From Neorhizobium galegae (lineage in GTDB: Bacteria > Pseudomonadota > Alphaproteobacteria > Rhizobiales > Rhizobiaceae), in the NCBI RefSeq assembly GCF_017877055.1, contig NZ_JAGIPG010000001.1, forward strand, positions 2,046,001-2,110,000: DNA of 64,000 nucleotides. The letters are read 5' to 3'. Under the pieces are notes generated by a model. That model was given only the letters and a program-made list of their open reading frames with translations, was not told the origin of the DNA and did no database searches. Both the position numbers and the translations under genes were made by a program. Below, one piece after another: positions 36,558 to 45,213 of this stretch; the stretch's first letter is position 1; each line of letters opens with the position of its first letter.

Positions 36558-37298
36558 TCAACTTACCTGGCTCAGCGGCCCCGGCTCCGTTGGGCCGAGG
36601 GACGTCGCCCGGATCAGCCGCTCCTGAAGCATCAGCAGATGTTCGCGCATCGCCTCCCCCGCCCGCACCGGATCACGGGCGGCGATCGCCTCGATGATGG
36701 TCTTGTGCTGGGCAAACGAGATGTTGACCGCGTTGCCGCTCGAACGGGCGCGCTCGCGGATCGCCTGCCATGCCTCGTCCTGGCGGACACGATTGATGAC
36801 ATCGAAGATCGACAGGAAAAGCTGGTTGCCGGCGCTCTGGGCGATCAGCCGGTGCAACGTCCCGTCCCACAATTCGCGGGCGTCGGCATCGCTGCTCTCG
36901 ATGATCTTCAAGGCGATGTCGTGCATCTTGGCGATATCCGCCGGCTTGGCCCGCATTGCCGCCAGCTGGGCGAGTTGCGGTTCGATCCTCAAACGGACTT
37001 CCATGATCTCCATGAAATCCGTGCCGGCGACGATTGCGCCCACATGGTTGCTCCATTCGCTCGGTCTTTCGCCGAGAAAGGTGCCTGAGCCCTGGCGGCG
37101 CCAGATGAGGCCTTCGGATTCAAGCACTTCGAGTGCTCGCCGGACCGCGCGCCGGCTGATGCCGAGCATATCGCTCAAAGCGCGTTCGGTCGGCAGGCGG
37201 CCCTCGGAACCGAATTCCCCCGCCTTTAGAAGCTCTCTCAAACGATCCAGCGCGTAGCTCGAATTGTCATGAGCCTCGCCGGCCTTATCCTGTACCAT
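36558..37298 (-). CDS. GntR-family regulator, FadR/FCD type
   Basis: 246 residues. N-terminal winged HTH (Leu-Pro-Thr-Glu-Arg-Ala-Leu-Ser-Asp-Met-Leu-Gly-Ile-Ser-Arg-Arg-Ala-Val-Arg-Arg-Ala-Leu) and a C-terminal FCD helical domain with metal ligands of the Asp-x3-His, His, His kind (His-Arg-Leu-Ile-Ala, Ala-Gln-His-Lys-Thr-Ile). First gene of the leftward peptide-uptake operon, so probably its regulator. ATG at 37298; an in-frame TTG at 37310 would add four residues. A symmetric AT-rich site overlaps the start. Confidence 0.88.
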   Translation of the reverse strand: MVQDKAGEAHDNSSYALDRLRELLKAGEFGSEGRLPTERALSDMLGISRRAVRRALEVLESEGLIWRRQGSGTFLGERPSEWSNHVGAIVAGTDFMEIMEVRLRIEPQLAQLAAMRAKPADIAKMHDIALKIIESSDADARELWDGTLHRLIAQSAGNQLFLSIFDVINRVRQDEAWQAIRERARSSGNAVNISFAQHKTIIEAIAARDPVRAGEAMREHLLMLQERLIRATSLGPTEPGPLSQVS

Positions 37299-37321
37299 TT
37301 GTCGTACCAATTTTTAATTGG
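37296..37321. promoter_or_regulatory. Candidate operator of the GntR regulator
   Basis: CCAATT-TTT-AATTGG (37307-37321) is a perfect inverted repeat, and TGGTAC occurs twice in direct order on the minus strand beside it. It sits at the start codon and just upstream, where a FadR-type regulator would repress its own gene. Confidence 0.4.
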
Positions 37322-37516
37322 TCCGAATGGACGGTATTTCCCGACCTCCGTCAAGTTAATTTTTCGGCAATTTTTGCAATGCACAAAATTGATGCATAGA
37401 GGTTGAAATCAAGGCTTGGACGAGCCGCAATCAAAACTTTAGAATAGGCGGCTACAAAGGGATTCGTGAGTGCTGCTGCATCGCGGCAGCCGTCAGATTT
37501 GGAGCGGAGCATCCCC

Positions 37517-39004
37517 ATGAACCAATACGACCTCATCGTCGTCGGCAGCGGACCGGCCGGTCGCCGCGCCGCCATCCAGGCAGCCAAGCTCGACAAGAAG
37601 GTTCTGGTCGTTGAACAGGGCAAAAGGGTCGGCGGCGTTTCCGTCCATACGGGCACGATCCCGTCCAAGACCCTGCGCGAAACGGCCCTCAACCTGTCCG
37701 GCTGGCGCGAACGCGGGTTTTACGGCAAGGCGTACCGGGTCAAGCAGGAGATCAGCGCAGAGGACCTGCGCCGTCGCCTGCTGATCACGCTCGATCATGA
37801 AGTCGAAGTGCTCGAACACCAGTTCGCCCGCAATCGCGTCCAGAGTATCCGTGGCAAGGCGACTTTCGTCACGCCCGACACGATGGCGATTACCAAGGAC
37901 GACGGCGACGTCATGCACGTCATGGGCAAGTCGATCCTGCTTGCGGTCGGCACGAAGCCCTTCCGCCCCGACTACATTCCCTTCGACGGCAAGACGGTTC
38001 TCGACAGCGACGAGTTGCTCGAAATCGAACAGCTCCCCCGTTCGATGGTGGTCATCGGCGCCGGCGTTATCGGCATCGAATATGCGACGATCTTCAGTGC
38101 CCTCGATACCGCCGTCACCGTCATCGACCCGAAATCGACCATGCTGGACTTCATCGACAAGGAAATCGTCGAGGACTTCACCTACCAGCTGCGCGACCGC
38201 AACATGAAGCTGCTGCTCGGCCAGAAGGCGGACAAGGTGGAGCGCCTGCCGGACGGCAAGGTTTTGGTGCACGTGGACAGCGGTCGTCGCATCGCCACCG
38301 ACATGGTGCTGTTCGCCGCCGGCCGCATGGGCGCGACCGATACGTTGAACCTCGCAGCAGCCGGCCTCGAGGCCGACAGCCGCGGCCGCCTCAAGGTCAA
38401 TCCGGAAACCTTCGAGACCTCCGTTCCCAACATCTATGCCGCCGGCGACGTCGTCGGGTTTCCGAGTCTTGCCTCGACCTCGATGGAACAGGGACGCGTC
38501 GCCGCGCGCGTCGCCGTCGGCGCGATCGCCAAGGAACCGCAGAAATATTTCCCCTACGGCATCTATGCCGTGCCGGAAATCTCCACCTGCGGCCTGACCG
38601 AAGAGGAAATGAAGGAGCGCGGCATTCCCTATGAATGCGGCATCGCCCGCTTCCGCGAGACCTCGCGCGGCCATATCATGGGCCTCGACACCGGCCTGCT
38701 GAAGCTGATCTTCTCCTTGAAGACCCGCCGCCTGCTCGGCGTCCATATCGTCGGCGAAGGCGCTACCGAACTCGTCCACATCGGCCAGGCAGTCCTGAAC
38801 CTCAAGGGCACGGTCGAATATTTCGTCGAGAACACGTTCAACTATCCGACGCTCGCCGAAGCCTACAAGATCGCCGGCCTCGACGCCTGGAACCGCATGG
38901 GCGAAGGTCCGAAGGAAGCGCCGGTCGCAACTTCGCAGTCCACAGACACGGCCGCGACGACCACGGAACCTGCCTTCGAGAAGAAAAAAGCCGCCTCAAA
39001 GTGA
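37517..39004 (+). CDS. sthA: Soluble pyridine nucleotide transhydrogenase SthA
   Basis: 495 residues. FAD site Gly-Ser-Gly-Pro-Ala-Gly-Arg-Arg-Ala-Ala (10-19), and a second Rossmann Gly-Ala-Gly-Val-Ile-Gly-Ile-Glu-Tyr-Ala. The redox disulfide C-x4-C of lipoamide dehydrogenases is replaced by His-Thr-Gly-Thr-Ile-Pro-Ser-Lys-Thr, as in SthA. The C-terminal dimer domain ends near 470, followed by a Ala/Thr/Lys-rich tail. Converts NADPH and NAD+ reversibly, balancing the pools. ATG at 37517 with GGAGCGGAG upstream. It faces a terminator shared with rpsD. Confidence 0.93.
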   Translation: MNQYDLIVVGSGPAGRRAAIQAAKLDKKVLVVEQGKRVGGVSVHTGTIPSKTLRETALNLSGWRERGFYGKAYRVKQEISAEDLRRRLLITLDHEVEVLEHQFARNRVQSIRGKATFVTPDTMAITKDDGDVMHVMGKSILLAVGTKPFRPDYIPFDGKTVLDSDELLEIEQLPRSMVVIGAGVIGIEYATIFSALDTAVTVIDPKSTMLDFIDKEIVEDFTYQLRDRNMKLLLGQKADKVERLPDGKVLVHVDSGRRIATDMVLFAAGRMGATDTLNLAAAGLEADSRGRLKVNPETFETSVPNIYAAGDVVGFPSLASTSMEQGRVAARVAVGAIAKEPQKYFPYGIYAVPEISTCGLTEEEMKERGIPYECGIARFRETSRGHIMGLDTGLLKLIFSLKTRRLLGVHIVGEGATELVHIGQAVLNLKGTVEYFVENTFNYPTLAEAYKIAGLDAWNRMGEGPKEAPVATSQSTDTAATTTEPAFEKKKAASK

Positions 39005-39040
39005 GGCGGTAGCTCCAACCAAACCGTCCGATCAAACGAA

Positions 39041-39070
39041 AAAAGCCGCCCCGAAAGGCGGCTTTTCTTT
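39041..39070. terminator. Bidirectional terminator between sthA and rpsD
   Basis: A 10-bp stem AAAAGCCGCC / GGCGGCTTTT around CCGAAA, with TTTTCTTT on the plus side and CTTTTTTCG on the minus side, between the converging gene ends. Confidence 0.85.
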
Positions 39071-39102
39071 GGTGTCGCAGAACCGCCCCGAAGGGCAATT
39101 CA

Positions 39103-39720
39103 TCAACGCGAGTAGAATTCGACGACCAGCTGCGGTTCCATGATGACGGCGTAGGGAACGTCCGTCAGGCCCGGAACGCGGGCGAAAGTGGCAACCATCT
39201 TGTTGTGGTCGACTTCGATATAATCCGGAACGTCGCGTTCAGCGAGCGAAACGGCTTCGAGAACCGTGACGAGCTGCTTGGACTTCTGGCGGACTTCGAT
39301 AACGTCGCCGGCCTTGCAACGGTAGGAACCGATGTTGACGCGGATGCCGTTGACGGTGACGTGGCCATGGTTGACGAACTGGCGGGCAGCAAAGACCGTC
39401 GGGACGAACTTGGCGCGGTAGACGATCGCGTCGAGACGCGATTCGAGCAGGCCGATCAGGTTCTCCGAAGTGTCGCCCTTGCGGCGGTTGGCTTCGTCAT
39501 AGATGGCGCGGAACTGCTTTTCGCGCAGATCGCCGTAATAGCCCTTGAGCTTCTGCTTGGCGCGCAGCTGCACGCCGAAGTCGGAAAGCTTGCCCTTGCG
39601 GCGCTGGCCGTGCTGGCCCGGGCCGTATTCGCGGCGGTTCACCGGGGACTTCGGACGGCCCCAGATGTTTTCGCCCATACGGCGGTCGATCTTGTATTTG
39701 GACGATTCGCGCTTGCTCAT
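39103..39720 (-). CDS. rpsD: 30S ribosomal protein S4
   Basis: 205 residues of the S4/S9 family: N-terminal [19 protein letters not shown], and the S4 RNA-binding domain (about 94-155) with [10 protein letters not shown] and Val-Asn-His-Gly-His-Val. It lacks the zinc cysteines of the alternative S4 form. A lone rpsD, not in an alpha operon, is usual in Rhizobiales. 3' end at the shared terminator. Confidence 0.97.
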   Translation of the reverse strand: MSKRESSKYKIDRRMGENIWGRPKSPVNRREYGPGQHGQRRKGKLSDFGVQLRAKQKLKGYYGDLREKQFRAIYDEANRRKGDTSENLIGLLESRLDAIVYRAKFVPTVFAARQFVNHGHVTVNGIRVNIGSYRCKAGDVIEVRQKSKQLVTVLEAVSLAERDVPDYIEVDHNKMVATFARVPGLTDVPYAVIMEPQLVVEFYSR

Positions 39721-40018
39721 CGTATTTCCTTATCAAACGGTTACACCGACTTGTTGCCAAGCCGGATCAAGGAAACACGCCCTCCTCTGAGCCCTGGTTC
39801 AAGAGCTCTGACAGGTCTCTCACGAAAGCGTCCGGAGAAAACCACGGGACATGTCAGTGAAACACCGGGTCTTTCGGCCCGGCGTTGGCGCGGTGTTTAG
39901 GCGGATGTCACAGGAATGTCAACTGCGCCTGCGTCTTAACCTCTCGGCAAGGCTGTCTGCAGGCTTTTTTTGACGAGGCAAGACTTAGCACCATCTTAAA
40001 GAAAGGAGGTGTTGTGTC

Positions 40019-40264
40019 ATGAAATCGAAACTCTGGAGCAGCCCGATCAGGATCGAAAACCCCGAAACCGGCATGGTCCGCACCGTCAAGACGGCACGCG
40101 ATGCAAAAACCGTCCTCGACCGTTTCTGGCCGGCCTATCACGGCAGCCAGCATCATCTGGCCGAGCAGGTCTGCGACGAGGCATTAAAGGGAAAATCGAA
40201 GCCTTCGGAAGCGCGGCGCGCCTTTATCGCCGCGGCGGTGGAAGCGCATTTTCACATCCATTGA
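40019..40264 (+). CDS. DUF982 domain protein
   Basis: 81 residues with the DUF982 layout: Trp-Ser-Ser-Pro-Ile, Asp-Ala-Lys-Thr-Val-Leu-Asp-Arg-Phe-Trp-Pro, and Ala-Arg-Arg-Ala-Phe-Ile-Ala-Ala-Ala. This small family is almost confined to Rhizobiales, where copies are many; the function is unknown. Strong AAAGGAGGTG site 9 bases before the ATG. Converges on the ATPase gene with 4 bases between the stops. Confidence 0.85.
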   Translation: MKSKLWSSPIRIENPETGMVRTVKTARDAKTVLDRFWPAYHGSQHHLAEQVCDEALKGKSKPSEARRAFIAAAVEAHFHIH

Positions 40265-40268
40265 CGGC

Positions 40269-41783
40269 TTATTCGGCAGCGGCCCTCGCCTCGCCCTCAT
40301 CCGGCGCGTCGGCGCTACCGGGGGCGGTTTCGGCTTGGAGATCCGGGAAGGCGACGATACGTTTGCCCGTGAAATCCGCGTGCACGACGATCAGTCCCTG
40401 TTCCTCGAAATAACCGAGCAGGCGACGGGCGCGACGCGCCGAGTGGGTGCCGTAGGCCCGGGCGATCCTGGCGTCCGAGGGGCATGGTTCCCCTGATATC
40501 GCCGCCTTCGCCATCAGCAGGAAAACGCCCTGCAGGTCATCCGAAACGCCCGACGACAGCGACAGCGCCGTCGCCCAGGCCTCGCTTGAAGCGGTTTCCA
40601 CATCGACGCCCGAGCGGGCGATCGCCACGCGCCGGCGGAATTCACCGAGCGACAGCGGCGGTCCGGGCAGGCGCCGCATCCGGGCGCGCACCAGAAAATC
40701 CTGATAGAGAACGGAATCCGTCCGGTAGGCGGATTGCGGATCGTCGAGAATCTCCGACAGCACGGCGGACAGCCGTTCTTCGCGCTCTTCGGCGGACAAT
40801 TCCGGCTGGGCGACACGCGGCTCCTGCGGCGCCGGCACGGCGGCGGGTGTCGAGCGCGACAGTTCGGCCAGAATATCGGTCGTCGGCCGCGGCGCCGGCG
40901 GGGCTCGGCGGACGAGAGGCCGGGTGAATTCTTCCGGATCCGGCGTGAAGATCAAGTCCTCGACGTCCTGAGGCGCATCCGGCAGCGGCATCAACTTCGG
41001 GCTCGAAGAGCGCGCCGAGGTCTCGACCGCGCCGATGATGATCGGCAACGGGCGGCGCGACAAAGCCGGGCCGAGGGCGACGAAATTGCCGCGCTTCAGG
41101 TCACGGAACATTTCCGCCTGGCGGCGGTCCATGCCAAGCAGGTCGGCGGCGCGGGCCATGTCGATATCGAGAAAGGTGCGGCCCATCAGGAAGTTCGAGG
41201 CTTCCGCAGCGACGTTCTTGGCGAGCTTTGCCAGCCGCTGGGTGGCGATGACGCCGGCAAGCCCGCGCTTTCGGCCACGGCACATCAGGTTGGTCATCGC
41301 ACCAAGTGAAAGCTTCCTGGCATCTTCCGATACATCGCCACCGACCGACGGCGCGAACATCTGCGCCTCGTCCACGACGACCAGGACCGGATACCAGTAT
41401 TCGCGGTCGGCATCGAACATGCCGTTCAGGAAGGCGGCGGCGGCGCGCATCTGCTCTTCGAGATCGAGGCCTTCCAGCGTCAGGACGCAGGAGACGCGAT
41501 TCTTGCGGATACGGTTGGCAATGCCGGCAAGCTCCGCCTCGCTGCGCTCGCCATCCACCACGACATGGCCGAATTTTTCAGAGAGCGTGACGAAATCGCC
41601 TTCCGGATCGATCACCACCTGCTGCACCCAGGGCGCGGACTGTTCCAGCAGGCGGCGCAGGAGATGCGACTTGCCGGAGCCGGAATTTCCCTGCACGAGC
41701 AGGCGGGTCGCCAGAAGCTCCTCGATATCGAGCTTGGCCGGATCCCCCCCGGACACAATTCCCATATCGATGCCGACCTGCAA
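40269..41783 (-). CDS. HerA-like ATP-binding protein (DUF87)
   Basis: 504 residues. Walker A Gln-Gly-Asn-Ser-Gly-Ser-Gly-Lys-Ser (about 28-36), Walker B Val-Leu-Val-Val-Val-Asp-Glu-Ala-Gln-Met, and Arg-Gly-Arg-Lys-Arg-Gly-Leu-Ala-Gly-Val-Ile-Ala-Thr-Gln-Arg, as in the HerA/FtsK-like translocase group. The C-terminal third has a Pro-rich linker and a winged-helix domain. I use the TTG at 41783 giving Met-Gln-Val-Gly-Ile-Asp; the ATG at 41765 is the alternative. No NurA nuclease is encoded nearby. Confidence 0.8.
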   Translation of the reverse strand: MQVGIDMGIVSGGDPAKLDIEELLATRLLVQGNSGSGKSHLLRRLLEQSAPWVQQVVIDPEGDFVTLSEKFGHVVVDGERSEAELAGIANRIRKNRVSCVLTLEGLDLEEQMRAAAAFLNGMFDADREYWYPVLVVVDEAQMFAPSVGGDVSEDARKLSLGAMTNLMCRGRKRGLAGVIATQRLAKLAKNVAAEASNFLMGRTFLDIDMARAADLLGMDRRQAEMFRDLKRGNFVALGPALSRRPLPIIIGAVETSARSSSPKLMPLPDAPQDVEDLIFTPDPEEFTRPLVRRAPPAPRPTTDILAELSRSTPAAVPAPQEPRVAQPELSAEEREERLSAVLSEILDDPQSAYRTDSVLYQDFLVRARMRRLPGPPLSLGEFRRRVAIARSGVDVETASSEAWATALSLSSGVSDDLQGVFLLMAKAAISGEPCPSDARIARAYGTHSARRARRLLGYFEEQGLIVVHADFTGKRIVAFPDLQAETAPGSADAPDEGEARAAAE

Positions 41784-41902
41784 TGCACTTACCCCGTATG
41801 CTGTCTCTTCGCGGTGACCGTTGAGGCCGCGACTCCGGAACTCTAACAGAGATCGGGATTCGTTTCGCCGGGCAAGATCGAAAATGCACAGACCTTTGGC
41901 GA

Positions 41903-42313
41903 CTACTCGAAATTGAGCTGCCAGGAGATGCCGAAACGATCCTGCAGCCAGCAGAATTTCCGGCTGAAACCATAATTGTCGAGCGGCATCAGGAACATCC
42001 CGCCCTCGCTCAGAGCCTCGGCCAACCGCCCGAGCTCCTCCTCCGTTCCGCATTCCACGAAAAAGGAAAAGGACGGCGTGAAATCGAACACATGCTTGAC
42101 GGGGCTGTCGATGCAGACCACCTGCTGGCCGGCAAGCTCGAAGGTGGCTCGAAACACGCTGCCCTCCGGCCCCGCCTCGCCCGGCCGGTAACGCTTCATG
42201 TCGGTGATCCTGCCGGCCGGCAGCACCGAAGTGTAGAAGGTAATCGCCTCCTCGCAATGACCGTTCTGAAACATCAGGAACGGCCGGACGGATTTCACAG
42301 GATCCGACATCAT
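41903..42313 (-). CDS. VOC family protein (PhnB-like)
   Basis: 136 residues, glyoxalase/bleomycin fold of the PhnB/3-demethylubiquinone group: Phe-Leu-Met-Phe-Gln-Asn-Gly-His-Cys-Glu-Glu-Ala-Ile-x-Phe-Tyr near the start and Ser-Trp-Gln-Leu-Asn at the end. Substrate unknown. First of several minus-strand small enzymes spaced by about 10 bases. Confidence 0.85.
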   Translation of the reverse strand: MMSDPVKSVRPFLMFQNGHCEEAITFYTSVLPAGRITDMKRYRPGEAGPEGSVFRATFELAGQQVVCIDSPVKHVFDFTPSFSFFVECGTEEELGRLAEALSEGGMFLMPLDNYGFSRKFCWLQDRFGISWQLNFE

Positions 42314-42322
42314 GTTCCTCCT

Positions 42323-42955
42323 TTACGAAGCTGCCCTTCGGTAGAGTGCCAGCGACCCCGCGAGCGCCAGAAGCGCGCCGCCGCAGAGCCGGTCGAGCCA
42401 GAGCGCGCCTTTCTTCTTCAACAGGTGCACTGCCCGCGAGCCGAGCAGCGCATAACCGAACATGACGGCGAAATCGATCAGCGCGAAGACGAGCGCCAGG
42501 ACCACGTATTGCGGAAATTGCGGTGCGTCCGGCGCGATGAACTGCGGCAGGAAAGCCGAGAAGAACAGGTAGCCCTTGGGATTGGTGACCGCGACGAGGA
42601 AGCTCTTCAGGAAGATCGACGTTGCGGAACCCGAACCGGCCGCAGCATCGCCTGCCGTTACGTCAAGCGAGCCTTTCGAACGCAGAAGCATGAACCCGAG
42701 AAACGCGAGATAACCGGCGCCCAGCCATTTGACGACCGAAAACCAGAATTCGGAGGCCGCCAGCAGCGCGCCGAGGCCGAGCGCCACGGCACCGATCAGC
42801 ACGAAGTCGGAGATCATCGCGCCGGCCATGCCCGGCAGAGCGCGGCGCAGGCCGTAACGCGAGCCGTTGGTGAGAGCCAACAGCACGGTCGGTCCGGGTG
42901 TGGCGATGCCAATCAATGCGACGATCGCAAAGGCAAGCAGGGTAACGTCACTCAT
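42323..42955 (-). CDS. LysE/RhtB family exporter (first copy)
   Basis: 210 residues with about six membrane helices. The family start is present (Ile-Ala-Thr-Pro-Gly-Pro-Thr-Val-Leu-Leu-Ala-Leu-Thr) as are Tyr-Leu-Ala-Phe-Leu-Gly and Ala-Val-Thr-Asn-Pro-Lys-Gly. Exports amino acids or homoserine-lactone-like compounds; substrate not predictable. Confidence 0.87.
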   Translation of the reverse strand: MSDVTLLAFAIVALIGIATPGPTVLLALTNGSRYGLRRALPGMAGAMISDFVLIGAVALGLGALLAASEFWFSVVKWLGAGYLAFLGFMLLRSKGSLDVTAGDAAAGSGSATSIFLKSFLVAVTNPKGYLFFSAFLPQFIAPDAPQFPQYVVLALVFALIDFAVMFGYALLGSRAVHLLKKKGALWLDRLCGGALLALAGSLALYRRAAS

Positions 42956-42964
42956 ATATCTCTC

Positions 42965-43336
42965 CTACCAGAGGTTCCGGCCGTCGATGACCGTGTGAGG
43001 CCATTCCTCGGCGTCGAAATCGTCGAACAGGCGGGCATTCACGCCGATACGCCGGGTCTTGCCGTCCCAGGTACCGTCCATTTGGAAATCCGGGCTGTCG
43101 CTATAGGTGGTGCAGCCGCAGGTGCCGCAGAAATGATGCGCCACCATTTTCGAATTCCAGCGATAGACCCTGTCGCTCGCGGCATCGGCGGTGACCTTCA
43201 CCTGCTTCGGCTCGTAATAGGCATGCAATGCGCCGCGCCTGGAGCAGAAGGTGCAGGTGCAGCGGGTGAGCGCCTGCGGCAGTTCTCCCTTGATCTCGAA
43301 AACGGTCTCGCCGCAATGGCAACGTCCGGTGATCAT
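42965..43336 (-). CDS. GFA family zinc protein
   Basis: 123 residues, glutathione-dependent formaldehyde-activating-like fold. Zinc cysteines are in Cys-His-Cys-Gly near the N-terminus, Cys-Thr-Cys-Thr-Phe-Cys and Cys-Gly-Thr-Cys-Gly-Cys. Lies between two LysE-type exporters. Members seldom have the original Gfa activity; the substrate is unknown. Confidence 0.87.
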   Translation of the reverse strand: MITGRCHCGETVFEIKGELPQALTRCTCTFCSRRGALHAYYEPKQVKVTADAASDRVYRWNSKMVAHHFCGTCGCTTYSDSPDFQMDGTWDGKTRRIGVNARLFDDFDAEEWPHTVIDGRNLW

Positions 43337-43359
43337 CAGCTATTCCTCCCCGATAAAGC

Positions 43360-44004
43360 TCAGGCGGCTGCGCGCTTCAAGCCGACCGACAGCAGGCCGG
43401 CGCCGATCATCAGCGAACCGCCGGTGCGGTTGACGATCCGCTGGACCTTCGGCTTGCGGATGGTGTTGCGGGCCATCGAGGCAAGCACGCCGTAGAGCGT
43501 GGCGTTCAGTGTCGCGAGCACCAGAAAGGTGACTTCGAAGACGGCCATCTGGAAGAACAGCGGCTGGCCGAGGTCCAGGAACTGCGGCAGGAAGGCCACG
43601 AAGAAGACGATGCTCTTCGGATTCAATGCTGTCACCACATAGGTGTGCAGGAAAATCCGGAGGGGCTTTGCCGAAGCCGCGTCCGCCTCCCCCTCTCCCA
43701 CCTCGGCCGTCTGTTCTGAAACCGGCGCGCGCCACAGCTTGATGCCGAGATAGACAAGGTAGGCGGCCCCCACCCATTTCAGCACCGTGAAGAGCGCCGC
43801 GGAGGTCGCGAGCAGTGCGCCGAGACCGAGCATGGAGGCGGTCATCGCCGTGAAATCGCCGAGCGCTACGCCGGCGACCGTGGCGGACGCCACCTTGCGG
43901 CCATGGCTCAGCGCATAGGAAATAACGAGCAGGATCGTCGGCCCCGGAATTGCCAAGAGAACCGACGAGGCGGCGACGAAAGCGAGCCAGTGTTCAAGCG
44001 ACAT
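43360..44004 (-). CDS. LysE/RhtB family exporter (second copy)
   Basis: 214 residues with Ala-Ile-Pro-Gly-Pro-Thr-Ile-Leu-Leu-Val-Ile-Ser at the first helix, Gly-Ala-Ala-Tyr-Leu-Val-Tyr-Leu-Gly-Ile-Lys-Leu-Trp and Ala-Leu-Asn-Pro-Lys-Ser. A Glu/Ala-rich cytoplasmic loop separates the halves. It differs clearly from the first copy, so this is not a recent duplication. Confidence 0.87.
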   Translation of the reverse strand: MSLEHWLAFVAASSVLLAIPGPTILLVISYALSHGRKVASATVAGVALGDFTAMTASMLGLGALLATSAALFTVLKWVGAAYLVYLGIKLWRAPVSEQTAEVGEGEADAASAKPLRIFLHTYVVTALNPKSIVFFVAFLPQFLDLGQPLFFQMAVFEVTFLVLATLNATLYGVLASMARNTIRKPKVQRIVNRTGGSLMIGAGLLSVGLKRAAA

Positions 44005-44071
44005 GCGAATGTTCCTCCACCGAATGGAGGGAGCAAGCCACCGATTTTTTCAGTTTGCAAGCGGTGTTTAT

Positions 44072-44518
44072 TCAGTCCTCGCGCACCCAGCGATAGAGCA
44101 CGTCCGGCTCCTTCTCCTCGTTGCCTGAGCCATCGCTCTCCTCGATCGCGACGAAACCACGCGTCTCGTAGAAACGGCGGGCTGCGGTATTGCGCTGGAA
44201 GGTCCAGAGAAAGAGCTGCGGATGGGCTCCCTTGGCGATGTCCAGCAGCCGGGAGCCGATCCCCTGCCCTTGTGCGTTCGGCAGGATATAGAGCTGGTCG
44301 ATCCAGTCCTTGCGGAAGGCGATGATGCCGAGCAAAGCGCCGTCCCTTTCGGCACCCCAGATGTCGCAAGTGGCGAAGAGGGGTCCGCTCCAGTATCCGC
44401 GATCCTCCTCCGGCGTGTGAAGCTGAGCCAACCAGGGCAGCCGCGTATCAAAAGACGTGCGATGAACCCCAGCCGCAGCCGGCATATCGTCATGGCCAAG
44501 TTTGCGAAATACGACCAT
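44072..44518 (-). CDS. GNAT family N-acetyltransferase
   Basis: 148 residues. Acetyl-CoA motif A Leu-Tyr-Ile-Leu-Pro-Asn-Ala-Gln-Gly-Gln-Gly-Ile-Gly-Ser-Arg-Leu-Leu and motif B Asn-Thr-Ala-Ala-Arg-Arg-Phe-Tyr-Glu-Thr-Arg-Gly-Phe. The acceptor is unknown. Its start lies 75 bases from the DUF1127 gene stop. Confidence 0.85.
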   Translation of the reverse strand: MVVFRKLGHDDMPAAAGVHRTSFDTRLPWLAQLHTPEEDRGYWSGPLFATCDIWGAERDGALLGIIAFRKDWIDQLYILPNAQGQGIGSRLLDIAKGAHPQLFLWTFQRNTAARRFYETRGFVAIEESDGSGNEEKEPDVLYRWVRED

Positions 44519-44593
44519 TCCTTAAGCTCCAAACTCGTATCCCTGCAGGAGCGGCCCCGGCGGCAAACCGCCGGAGACCCTATGCAGATTGTT

Positions 44594-44830
44594 TCACAGC
44601 CGGATATCCCAGGGGCTGAACCGGACATTTCGGCGGTCGTCCTCGAGTTCGGGGAACCCGATATCGCGGCGCATCCGATTGGAGAGATCAGAGACTTGGT
44701 TCCGTTCTTGACGACCTCTCCAGGCTGCCAGGAGCAGTGCACCGGCAGTCTTCCAGACGCCATGTTCGCGGCAGAGTTCATGAACCGCAGCCGAAAGCGT
44801 ATCAGCAACTATAAATTGTGATTCACGCAT
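44594..44830 (-). CDS. DUF1127 domain protein, longer form
   Basis: 78 residues. The C-terminal half has the DUF1127 signature: Trp-Arg-Gly-Arg-Gln-Glu...Leu-Ser-Asn-Arg-Met-Arg-Arg-Asp-Ile-Gly-Phe. The N-terminal 35 residues are extra relative to the 47-48-residue copies at 57606 and 58002. DUF1127 proteins in Rhizobiales are Arg-rich, and some affect phosphate and carbon metabolism or RNA turnover. Confidence 0.75.
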   Translation of the reverse strand: MRESQFIVADTLSAAVHELCREHGVWKTAGALLLAAWRGRQERNQVSDLSNRMRRDIGFPELEDDRRNVRFSPWDIRL

Positions 44831-44977
44831 GATTTTCCGTCCCGGCGCATGTCGCGACCAGGTCCTCTGAGATGAAGAAAGACGTGCGGATGCGGACGAG
44901 GAAACGCGGTAAACCGCGTCGTCAGCCGGTCACGTCAGATCAATGGGAAAAATGCCGAAAACGGCGGAAATCCAGTC

Positions 44978-45082
44978 TTATAGAGACTGGAAGCACATGC
45001 CGGCCGGCATCGATGTGCGAGACACCGAGGCCACAATAGCCGTTCCGCCAGATAGGCGCATAAACATGGTAATGAACTTCAT
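44978..45082 (-). CDS. Possible 34-residue small protein
   Basis: ATG at 45082 preceded by AGGAGGCGTGAA, a near-perfect ribosome-binding site. The frame begins Met-Lys-Phe-Ile-Thr-Met-Phe-Met-Arg-Leu-Ser-Gly-Gly and ends at TAA 44978-44980. The first 20 residues are weakly hydrophobic. No family known. Apart from this the 44831-45172 gap contains nothing I can name. Confidence 0.4.
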   Translation of the reverse strand: MKFITMFMRLSGGTAIVASVSRTSMPAGMCFQSL

Positions 45083-45172
45083 TTCACGCCTCCTGTGTTC
45101 GATTTGCGGAATAGATAAATAATACACGAGATCGCCGGATGAGCAAGCGCACAATCGCGAATTGCACTCATC

Positions 45173-45198
45173 ACCAAAAAACGTGGCAAATAAGCCAC
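45173..45198 (-). terminator. Terminator after murI
   Basis: On the minus strand GTGGC-TTATTT-GCCAC (45198 to 45183) is followed by GTTTTTTGGTG, 16 bases beyond the murI stop. Confidence 0.7.
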
Positions 45199-45213
45199 AT
45201 TGCTCGGTAGCGC

